DNA from: CAYNST01 sp964399955
GTDB taxonomy: Bacteria; Pseudomonadota; Gammaproteobacteria; Pseudomonadales; Cellvibrionaceae
Reading direction: 5' to 3'
Length of the DNA stretch: 5,166 nucleotides
Assembly: GCA_964399955.1 (NCBI GenBank)
Contig: CAYNST010000176.1
Coordinates: 1-5,166 of the forward strand
Part shown: positions 1 to 5,166 of the stretch, in pieces
How positions within the stretch are numbered: the first letter of the stretch is position 1
How the letters are laid out: the number at the start of each line of letters is the position of its first letter
Notes under the pieces: model-generated
Seen by the model: only the letters and a program-made list of their open reading frames with translations
Told to the model about the DNA's origin: nothing
The model's database searches: none
Position numbers and translations under genes: made by a program

Positions 1-3000
1 TGGCATCACCTAGTTGTGGCTGCTCACCGGGCTTGTGGCTGGCGAGGATGTTGCCGGCCGGGTCGTGCACGAAGGCTTCCGGGTTGGGGCCGTCTACCTG
101 GGTCAGGCGGTCGAGGGCGTCGTATTGGTAGCGGGTGCTGCCGCGAATCTGGTCGTCAATTTGTGCCAGTTGGCCCAGTTGGTTGTAGTGCAGGCGTCTT
201 TGGCTGATGGCCTTGAAGGGTTGGTCCGCTTGCAGTTTACCGGTGCGCTGGGCGATGAGCCGCCCCTGGGGGTCGTAGCGGCTCTCGGTGGTCAGTTGAT
301 TGCCGAGGGTGCGCTGCAGTTCGCGGCCGAGGGCGTCTCTATGAATATCAGTAACCGCCTGGCCATTGATGCTCAAGCCGGTAAAGGCGCCGATGTCGCT
401 GTAGCGGTAGGCCACCTCCGCGCCGTCGGGCAGGGTGGTTTGGGTGCGAAGGCCGGCGGCGTTGTATTGGTGCTTGAGGACGTGCTGGTCCTGGTGGTCT
501 TCCACTACCCGGCCGGCGGGGTCGTAGCGCCACTGCAGATGGCGGTGCGGGTTTTGCGCATCAGTCAAACGACCCAGCGGGTCGTGGCGGAATTCGTTGA
601 CGATCTGCTGGTCGCCCAGGCCCTGTATCTGTTGCAGCAGGCGGCCGCTGAAGTCGCGTTTGTAGCGCACCTGGTTGAGCAGGGTTTTGCCGTCCGAGCT
701 TAAGTCTTCGCTGGTGTGCAGGTGGCCGTCGGCGTCGTAGTGGTAGCGCTGCACGCGGCCGTCAAAACCTATTTCCTGAATCAGGCGCTCGTTGAGGTCG
801 TAGGCCAGGCGGTAGTGCTCGCCCTTTTCGTTGGTGAGGCCAATCAGGTTGCGCTCGCCGTCGTAATGGTAGTTGAACGCCTGACCGGACGGGTCCGTGC
901 GCCGCACTACCTGCGACAGGCCGTTGTATTCGTAGCGGGTGGTGCGCCCTGTTTGATCGGTAACGCTGGTCAGCAGGCCCAGCGGGTTGTAGGTGAATTT
1001 CTGCACGCCGCCGTCGGCGGTTTTGATGGCGACGCAATTGCCGGCGTCGTCGTACTGATACTGAGTGGCGCTTTTATCCGCTGCGGTGATGCGGGCCACT
1101 TCGCCGGTTTCGGTATAGCTGTAGCGGGTATGCTGGCCCTGGGGGTTGCGAATGGCCTGCAGTTGCGCCTGACTGTCCCAGATGTATTGCCAGGTTTTGC
1201 CCAGCGGGTTGGTGACACTGCTGACCAGGCCCAGTTCGTTGTACTGGTAGCGTATGGCTTCGCCGAGCGGGTTGCGCTGCTCAATCAGTAGGCCAAAATC
1301 GTTGTACTTGCGCTGCCAGCGCTGGCCCAGCGGGTCCAGAATTTCGGTTACATTGCCGTTTTTATCGCGCTGCAGACGCACCTGTGCGCCTGCAGCATCG
1401 GTGGCGTGGGTGATGTTGCCGTCTGTGTCGTAGCCAAAGCTCCGGTAGCGCCCCAGCGGGGATTTGATGGCCACCACATTGCCCAGGTCGTCATAGCGGG
1501 TATGGGTCTCGCCGCCCATGGGATCGCGGTGGTAGATGGGCAGGCCGCGCTGGTTGAACTGATAAACCTCTGTGCCGCCGCGGGTATCGGTGACGGCCAC
1601 CCGGCGGGCCGGCGGGTCCCAGCGGAAGCGGTAGTCGTAGGTCGGCTGGCCGTTGATGGGGTCGCCGTACTGGCGAATGCAGCGCGCGCCGTGATCGTTG
1701 CGGTCCCACTCAAAATAAAAGCTGTAGCCGCTTTTCAATGTGCGCTTGGCAATGACATGATTTTTGTATGCGTACTGCTCGCTGTGGCCGAGGCTGTCGG
1801 TGGCGCGCACCAGATCCGCATGGGCGTCATAGTAATAACGCACCAGGGTTTTTGGCGGCTGCCCCGGGTTGTGCAGCACAATGGCGGCAATGGCAGCCTC
1901 AGGGCTGCGCTCTATTGCCCAGACCAAACCACTGGAGGCGGTAATGCTTTTCAGCTGCTTGTGTTGGTCGTAGGCGAAGGTGTAATGATTGCCAAAAACA
2001 TCGCGCACCTGCGTTAACAGCAAGCGTCCGTGCCCGGCTTTGGCTTCAAACACTTTTTCTGTACGTGCGCCGGCGGCCTGATCCCGCAGAATAAAGGTTT
2101 GATGATCAACTCGGCTAAGCGAGATTTTTTCTGCAGTATTTAAGCTCTGACCGTCCAGGTCCGGTGTGGCAAAGTTGATGATGCGCGCTTCGGCATTGTG
2201 AAACTCGGTGCTATCACCGTGCACAGTCAAATGTTCAGCAAACGGATGCGTCCAGCCGTGGCCCAATCCGATATTGTCCGGGTTGCTGCTTTTGTAAGTG
2301 CGCTGCCAGGCCAGCGGCAGCGGGCCCGGCATTTCGAAGTCGGTGAGAGTGAGCATCTCTTCGCCGGTAACCAGGCTGATCGGCTCTCCGCTTTGGCAGG
2401 TGCGGCTGTCGCCGGGGCACGGGTCACCCTGCTTGTTCTTCCCGGTGGAGTCTGTCTCTTTGGTTTTGGCGGGCGCTGAATCAGCGTTGGCGCCGGCAGT
2501 GGAAGTCGAGGTGTCGGCCGCAGCCGCGTCCACAGTCGGTGAGTCGGAAGCGGCTGATGACGGCTTGTCTTCCAGCGGTTGAGATTGTCGCGGTTGCAGT
2601 TTTTGTTTAGGAGGAGCCTCGACGGTGTGTTTTACAACGTCGTCAAGTTTGCCTTTCACGCTTTTGGGTAGGTCGGCTTGTTTGAGTAATTCTGCTGCAC
2701 GCTTGAGTTTGCCGCCCAGTTTGTCAAAGTCCCCGGCATGACGTATGCGCGCACCCATCTGCGCGGCATTACCTGCGCCGCCGGTGCCGGCTGCCAGCAA
2801 GGCGCCAAGAATGATGTCAAATACGGCGGTTCCGCCCAGCTCGAGTACTTCTACCCGCGACTGCGCCATGGCGTAGTCCTTGGCAAATTGCAGTAGCGTC
2901 TTTTTGATGGCCGCGTCTTTCATGACGAAGGCGAGAATGGTGTAGGCCTCGGTCATACTGCTGGCAATATCTCCGGGCGTAACTCCGAAAGCTTTGGCGA

Positions 3001-3586
3001 AGTCTTCCGAGTTTTTTTCGCTGACACTTTTGAAAAACTTGTCAAGGTCGCCTTTGGAATAGGCTGTTTCCCAAGCCGCTTCCAGTAGATTGGCGATGGC
3101 GACCTGCTGCTGATACCAGGCTGCGCTGGCAGCAAATTTGGCCGTCTCACCGACAAATTCCACCAGGCTTAGCGCGCCTTTTCCTACACCGGTCATGAAC
3201 GCGCCGGTCAGAATGAGTCGCTGGGTGAAATAACCCTCGTTTGCCAGTTGTTCATCGTAAATTTTTTGTTGCTGCCGCTCGGCTTCAATAATGGACTCAA
3301 GCGTGGACTCAATCTCCTGGCGCACGTCCGCCAGTTTGTCGTTTACGTCTTCGGCAAGCCGGTATTCCACTTTGGCGCCGGGTTTCAATCCGCTTTGGTA
3401 GGCTGCTGCCTCTTTATTGAGCACATAACTCTGCTCGTTACCATCAATCACCGATTTTATCTGGAAGGGACTATGGAAAATAACGGGCTTGCCATTGGGG
3501 TAGCAAAGCTGAAACCCGGCAGCGTGGGATTCGTGATCCCGCTCTTGGATCAAGGCAACATTTACGGCTTCGCCGATGTCAGTCAT
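1..3586 (-). CDS. RHS/YD-repeat protein, probable T6SS effector (3' end outside window)
   Basis: A large RHS-family protein, probably a T6SS-delivered effector whose repeat shell encloses a C-terminal toxin. The frame is open for 1195 codons from ATG at 3586 to the left edge, so the C-terminus is missing. Seen in order: residues 1-76, a globular region of no recognised family; 77-118, a charged Glu/Gln-rich probable coiled coil; 123-160 and 250-275, hydrophobic Gly/Ala-rich segments; 322-386, a Pro/Ala/Ser/Thr-rich linker; 387-431, the DUF6531-like core entry with GDPCPGDSRTC, SLVTGEE and TDFEMPGPLPLAWQRTY; from about 430 on, RHS core with many Y-x-Y-D-x-x-G repeats. No PAAR domain is present in the N-terminus; a PAAR-like protein is encoded two genes upstream. 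ATG 3586 is chosen because AGGGA stands 7 bases before it and the previous gene stops 35 bases upstream. Family assignment is firm. The T6SS role is inferred from family and neighbours, and toxin type is unknown because the tip is not in the window. Confidence 0.95.
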   Translation of the reverse strand, partial: MTDIGEAVNVALIQERDHESHAAGFQLCYPNGKPVIFHSPFQIKSVIDGNEQSYVLNKEAAAYQSGLKPGAKVEYRLAEDVNDKLADVRQEIESTLESIIEAERQQQKIYDEQLANEGYFTQRLILTGAFMTGVGKGALSLVEFVGETAKFAASAAWYQQQVAIANLLEAAWETAYSKGDLDKFFKSVSEKNSEDFAKAFGVTPGDIASSMTEAYTILAFVMKDAAIKKTLLQFAKDYAMAQSRVEVLELGGTAVFDIILGALLAAGTGGAGNAAQMGARIRHAGDFDKLGGKLKRAAELLKQADLPKSVKGKLDDVVKHTVEAPPKQKLQPRQSQPLEDKPSSAASDSPTVDAAAADTSTSTAGANADSAPAKTKETDSTGKNKQGDPCPGDSRTCQSGEPISLVTGEEMLTLTDFEMPGPLPLAWQRTYKSSNPDNIGLGHGWTHPFAEHLTVHGDSTEFHNAEARIINFATPDLDGQSLNTAEKISLSRVDHQTFILRDQAAGARTEKVFEAKAGHGRLLLTQVRDVFGNHYTFAYDQHKQLKSITASSGLVWAIERSPEAAIAAIVLHNPGQPPKTLVRYYYDAHADLVRATDSLGHSEQYAYKNHVIAKRTLKSGYSFYFEWDRNDHGARCIRQYGDPINGQPTYDYRFRWDPPARRVAVTDTRGGTEVYQFNQRGLPIYHRDPMGGETHTRYDDLGNVVAIKSPLGRYRSFGYDTDGNITHATDAAGAQVRLQRDKNGNVTEILDPLGQRWQRKYNDFGLLIEQRNPLGEAIRYQYNELGLVSSVTNPLGKTWQYIWDSQAQLQAIRNPQGQHTRYSYTETGEVARITAADKSATQYQYDDAGNCVAIKTADGGVQKFTYNPLGLLTSVTDQTGRTTRYEYNGLSQVVRRTDPSGQAFNYHYDGERNLIGLTNEKGEHYRLAYDLNERLIQEIGFDGRVQRYHYDADGHLHTSEDLSSDGKTLLNQVRYKRDFSGRLLQQIQGLGDQQIVNEFRHDPLGRLTDAQNPHRHLQWRYDPAGRVVEDHQDQHVLKHQYNAAGLRTQTTLPDGAEVAYRYSDIGAFTGLSINGQAVTDIHRDALGRELQRTLGNQLTTESRYDPQGRLIAQRTGKLQADQPFKAISQRRLHYNQLGQLAQIDDQIRGSTRYQYDALDRLTQVDGPNPEAFVHDPAGNILASHKPGEQPQLGDA
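698..1579 (-). repeat. YD-repeat array, 14 units in exact 63-base register
   Basis: Inside the RHS gene, the conserved Gly position of the turn motif (N/D-P-x-G) recurs every 21 codons without a single insertion or deletion. Anchor codons begin at 1577, 1514, 1451, 1388, 1325, 1262, 1199, 1136, 1073, 1010, 947, 884, 821 and 758, which are residues 670 to 943. Examples are DPMGGE, SPLGRY, DPLGQR, NPLGEA, NPLGKT, NPQGQH and DPSGQA; the 1073 unit has Lys in place of the Gly. Each unit continues with Y-x-Y-(D/N)-x-x-G-x-(L/V). At DNA level the plus strand shows gcccagcgggt or close variants at 977, 1199 and 1325. Outside this block the spacing changes (72 bases before, 69 after). In RHS structures such units form the beta strands that wind into a hollow shell. 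Boundaries of the block are a convention. Confidence 0.85.
2425..2623 (-). other. Low-complexity Pro/Ala/Ser/Thr linker of the RHS protein
   Basis: Residues about 322-387 of the RHS protein are rich in Pro, Ala, Ser, Thr, Lys and Asp, with almost no aromatic or large hydrophobic residues. They separate the alpha-helical N-terminal part from the RHS core, whose first motif begins at Gly387. The composition suggests a flexible, disordered tether between the delivery part and the cargo shell. This is inferred from composition only. Confidence 0.7.
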
Positions 3587-3592
3587 ACCAAT

Positions 3593-3597
3593 TCCCT
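3593..3597 (-). promoter_or_regulatory. Ribosome binding site of the RHS gene
   Basis: AGGGA on the minus strand, 6 bases upstream of the ATG at 3586, within the 35-base gap after the stop of the ketoacyl-synthase-like gene. It decides the start of the RHS frame. The short gap and lack of a promoter-like or terminator-like element in it support co-transcription. Confidence 0.75.
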
Positions 3598-3621
3598 ATG
3601 GAATGTGTGCAGTAATTGCAT

Positions 3622-4683
3622 TTAGCGCGCAGGCGCAATATGTTCGGCTACAACTGCAATTGCCCCCCGGGGGGCAAAATCCGAAGAGCAGCAAACCAGA
3701 CTGGCGCCGTCGTGTCTTTGCGTTAAAAGGGCGTGGGCGGCAAGGCCCGCCAGAACAGCCGCACTGGCCGCTCCCAAATCGCCGTAACAATCGGCTGGGT
3801 GTTCAATGGCTGCGGATTCAGTAAAAAACGCGTTTTGCCGGGTCATGGCCACGCCCAACTCCTTGGCCCAATAGCGTTCGCCGTTCATGCTGGAGAAAAG
3901 CCGTTGATATTTTGGGCCGCGGTAAAAGCTACTGACCTGTCTCACCGCTGTGGCCAAGCCCTCACCCCGATAAGCGTCAGTACTGTATAAATGCCCGGGC
4001 TCCGAGCCACTGCCTGCAGGCCCCAGTACAACGCGGGTGTCTTCTGGTTGCAGCGCTCGCTCGGGTGCTCGGGCCAGGCGAATGAACGCAGCGCCTTCGC
4101 CCGGTGTAAAGCCGCCAAGGGTGCCGGCGCCGGCTATGCGCTGGTCCTGCAGCAGTGATTTTATTAGTTCCGGCCGCTGATAGCTGTCCACTCCACCAAC
4201 CAATACTTCTTCAGCGTTGGTTTCGCGCAGTAGCCGTTCGGCCAGAGCCATGGCTTCTATCCCGCCGGCTCTACCCAACTGAATGGTGCGGCTCATGTTT
4301 GTACAGAAGGTTAGGCCGCACTGCTTGCCCAAGTCCCGCAAAAAATGAGCTGGCATTTCGTGCGGGCATTGGGGGTAGTGTTCGGGGCAGGCCAGAATCA
4401 GTGCAATTGGACCGGTGCTCTCATAGCCGTCCAGTGCGTCTGCTACAGCGGCGTGGGCCAACTGCAGCAAATGAGCTTGCCAAGCGGTATATCCGCCCAG
4501 GGATAGCTTGTCACTCAGCTGAGGAAGAGCCTCCTGCGGAACCAGCGCCATCTTGACGGGCTGCAAGCGGTCATTGACGTAGGGGGAGTCGGCGTAAACG
4601 TTGATGCCCGCATCAACGGCGGCCATGGTCATCAAGGTGTCTTTGCCTACGGGCGTTATCATGCCCAGGCCTGCTATATACAT
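3622..4683 (-). CDS. Beta-ketoacyl-synthase/thiolase-like protein, probably catalytically inactive, T6SS-associated
   Basis: A complete 353-residue protein ending in TAA. Thiolase-fold landmarks seen in order: GLGMITPVG (residues 5-13), the usual N-terminal beta-ketoacyl-synthase signature; the nucleophile-elbow region SRTIQLGRAGGIEAM (131-145); LVGGVDSY (161-168), matching the GG strand that follows it; GGFTPGEGAAFIRL (190-203), matching the family's GEGA motif; NGERYWAKELG (267-277); and GDLGAASAAVLAG (301-313), matching the region that is normally GHxxGAAG. At the elbow no Cys is present (Gly137/Arg138 fall there), no HGTxT motif is found, and the second His position appears to be Asp302, so condensing activity is unlikely. 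At 353 residues it is shorter than the roughly 410 usual for FabF-type enzymes. It lies between the spike-tip gene (85-base gap) and the RHS gene (35-base gap). Thiolase-like proteins are known in some T6SS vgrG clusters. An adaptor or loading role is inference; an enzyme with altered chemistry cannot be excluded. Confidence 0.85.
   Translation of the reverse strand: MYIAGLGMITPVGKDTLMTMAAVDAGINVYADSPYVNDRLQPVKMALVPQEALPQLSDKLSLGGYTAWQAHLLQLAHAAVADALDGYESTGPIALILACPEHYPQCPHEMPAHFLRDLGKQCGLTFCTNMSRTIQLGRAGGIEAMALAERLLRETNAEEVLVGGVDSYQRPELIKSLLQDQRIAGAGTLGGFTPGEGAAFIRLARAPERALQPEDTRVVLGPAGSGSEPGHLYSTDAYRGEGLATAVRQVSSFYRGPKYQRLFSSMNGERYWAKELGVAMTRQNAFFTESAAIEHPADCYGDLGAASAAVLAGLAAHALLTQRHDGASLVCCSSDFAPRGAIAVVAEHIAPAR
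3660..3677. repeat. Perfect 18-base GC-rich palindrome in the 3' end of the ketoacyl-synthase-like gene
   Basis: TTGCCCCCCGGGGGGCAA is identical on both strands. It lies in codons for residues about 336-341 (FAPRGA) of the ketoacyl-synthase-like protein, 36 bases before its stop. As RNA it could form a 7-base-pair stem with a CCGG loop. On the coding strand no U-tract follows, so it is not a standard terminator. The FAPRGA protein motif fits the fold, so the palindrome may be a by-product of codon choice. Confidence 0.6.
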
Positions 4684-4695
4684 CAGTGCTGTTTA

Positions 4696-4709
4696 CCCCT
4701 TCGTTCCTT
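4696..4709 (-). promoter_or_regulatory. Weak, distant ribosome binding site of the ketoacyl-synthase-like gene
   Basis: Two purine-rich tracts precede ATG 4683 on the minus strand: AAGGGG (4701-4696), 12 bases from the start, and AAGGAA (4709-4704), about 20 bases away. Both are farther than the usual 5-9 bases. An in-frame CTG lies directly before the ATG, and TAA three codons before that CTG closes the frame upstream, so no much longer protein is possible. The next Met (residue 8) would cut into the conserved GLG-ITP motif, so ATG 4683 is kept. The rest of the 85-base gap (4684-4768) shows no gene, terminator hairpin or promoter I can support. Confidence 0.45.
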
Positions 4710-4768
4710 GAATGGCTTCAGGCGCAGTTTGTGAGTGTGTTGTTTTTGGCTTAATTCCGGGTGTGGTT

Positions 4769-5143
4769 TCAGCCCATGATGTTCTTTTTGTTGTGGAACA
4801 AGGGGTCGCCCAGACGGCAGACATTCTTGCCTTCAAACTTTACATCGAAGGAGTACATCATAAATTCGCAGACGTCCATTTGGGAATTGCTGATTATGCC
4901 TTTGGCCACGCCCGCTTCATCGCCGGAGCTGCGAGCGTATTGCGCGCCCTTTACCATGGGCATCTGGCCGTCGGTCTTGACCGATTTTGGCCCCTTTACG
5001 GTGTCTGCGGACTGACCGATATTGGGGTAGGGGATGGGCACCGGTCCGGGCGGCGTTTTGCATACGTCCGGAAAGACCACACTCACGCCGCCGCTGCCCT
5101 TGTGCACTATTCCCAGTGAGTTGGCAAAAGTAGTTTGCGTCAT
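4769..5143 (-). CDS. PAAR-like (DUF4150) T6SS spike-tip protein
   Basis: A complete 124-residue protein ending in TGA. It is a stand-alone DUF4150/PAAR-like domain with no toxin extension; such proteins are thought to sharpen the VgrG spike of the type VI secretion system and to carry effectors out of the cell. Hallmarks seen: an N-terminal ANSLGIVHKGSGG stretch (7-19), the family signature PDVCKTPPGPVPIPYPN (25-41), VKGPKSVKTDG (49-59), SSGDEAG (72-78), and the C-terminal SFDVKFEGKNVCRLGDPLFHN (split as 98-109 and 110-118). His14, Cys28, Cys92, Cys109 and His117 are candidate metal ligands by analogy with zinc-binding PAAR tips; which ones bind is inference. There is no signal peptide, as expected for a cytoplasmic T6SS component. 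The start has AGGAG 6 bases upstream. It is the first gene visible of the minus-strand set and the likely partner of the RHS protein, which lacks a tip of its own. Confidence 0.93.
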   Translation of the reverse strand: MTQTTFANSLGIVHKGSGGVSVVFPDVCKTPPGPVPIPYPNIGQSADTVKGPKSVKTDGQMPMVKGAQYARSSGDEAGVAKGIISNSQMDVCEFMMYSFDVKFEGKNVCRLGDPLFHNKKNIMG

Positions 5144-5149
5144 GCTTTG

Positions 5150-5154
5150 CTCCT
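5150..5154 (-). promoter_or_regulatory. Ribosome binding site of the PAAR-like gene
   Basis: AGGAG on the minus strand, 6 bases before ATG 5143, close to the ideal Shine-Dalgarno sequence and spacing. It is the strongest of the three sites in the window, in keeping with the first visible gene of the set. Only 23 bases upstream of the start are inside the window, so promoter or upstream gene cannot be judged. Confidence 0.8.
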
Positions 5155-5166
5155 GTCCCTGCTAGG

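Noticed and set aside
698..1579. CRISPR array or tandem non-coding repeat, suggested by the 63-base periodicity
   Set aside because: The units are only partly similar in DNA, there is no repeat/spacer alternation, and the period is exactly explained by 21-residue YD repeats in an open reading frame.
14..2017. Long plus-strand open frames at 14-703, 716-1291 and 1406-2017 (229, 191 and 203 residues)
   Set aside because: All are antisense to the RHS core. Their Val/Ala/Gly-rich, repetitive products mirror the YD-repeat codons, and no family motifs are present. They are shadow frames of GC-rich repeats.
2198..2582. Short frames on both strands (2198-2479 plus, 2298-2582 plus, 2227-2427 minus, 2235-2420 minus)
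   Set aside because: They overlap the RHS frame across the linker and core entry, where the RHS reading frame is intact with the family motifs, so there is no need for a frameshift or an internal gene.
3248..3625. Plus-strand frame of 125 residues opposite the RHS N-terminal region
   Set aside because: It is antisense to a well-supported gene start with a clear ribosome binding site, runs into the adjacent gene end, and shows no recognisable motif.
3660..3677. Palindrome as a transcription terminator between the ketoacyl-synthase-like and RHS genes
   Set aside because: It lies within coding sequence, has almost no loop, and is followed on the coding strand by mixed sequence (TTGCAG) rather than a T-tract.
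4155..4556. Plus-strand frame of 133 residues opposite the ketoacyl-synthase-like gene
   Set aside because: The minus-strand frame carries ordered thiolase-fold motifs, while this one has none and is Arg/Pro/Ser-rich as expected of a shadow frame.
3622..4683. Fatty-acid or polyketide synthesis gene (FabF/FabB type)
   Set aside because: The catalytic Cys and His motifs are missing, no ACP or other lipid-synthesis gene is adjacent, and both neighbours are T6SS effector components.
4712..5119. Plus-strand frame of 135 residues opposite the PAAR-like gene
   Set aside because: The minus-strand frame has the full DUF4150 signature and an ideal ribosome binding site; the plus frame has no supporting signal.

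Overview
This window reads as a piece of a type VI secretion (T6SS) effector locus from a Gram-negative bacterium, most likely a gammaproteobacterium. The inference rests on the gene families present (a DUF4150 PAAR-like spike tip and an RHS effector) and on moderately high GC. No marker gene fixes the genus. All three genes lie on the minus strand, so the operon reads from the right edge of the window to the left.

Layout in the direction of transcription: (1) at 5143-4769, a complete 124-residue stand-alone PAAR-like (DUF4150) protein with a strong ribosome binding site; (2) an 85-base gap with no gene; (3) at 4683-3622, a complete 353-residue protein with a beta-ketoacyl-synthase/thiolase-like fold, in which the usual catalytic cysteine and histidines are not where they should be, so it is probably a pseudoenzyme; (4) a 35-base gap carrying a good ribosome binding site; (5) from 3586 to the left edge, the first 1195 residues of a large RHS/YD-repeat protein. 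The RHS protein has a PAAR-less N-terminal region of about 320 residues (coiled coil plus two hydrophobic segments), a Pro/Ala/Ser/Thr-rich linker, a DUF6531-like entry to the RHS core, and then YD repeats. Fourteen repeat anchors sit in exact 21-residue (63-base) register. The reading frame is open throughout with no frameshift. The C-terminal end of the RHS shell, the variable toxin tip and any immunity gene lie beyond the left edge.

Proposed joint role (inference): the PAAR-like protein caps a VgrG spike, the RHS protein is the cargo whose shell encloses a C-terminal toxin, and the ketoacyl-synthase-like protein encoded between them is a structural adaptor or loading factor rather than a metabolic enzyme. 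The unusual point is this split architecture: tip, pseudo-ketosynthase and RHS cargo as three separate, consecutive genes. The effector's chemical activity cannot be read from this window.

The plus strand holds several long open frames. All lie antisense to the three genes and are shadows of GC-rich, repetitive coding sequence. No RNA gene, insertion sequence, CRISPR array, promoter or convincing terminator was seen. The promoter is expected to the right of the window.
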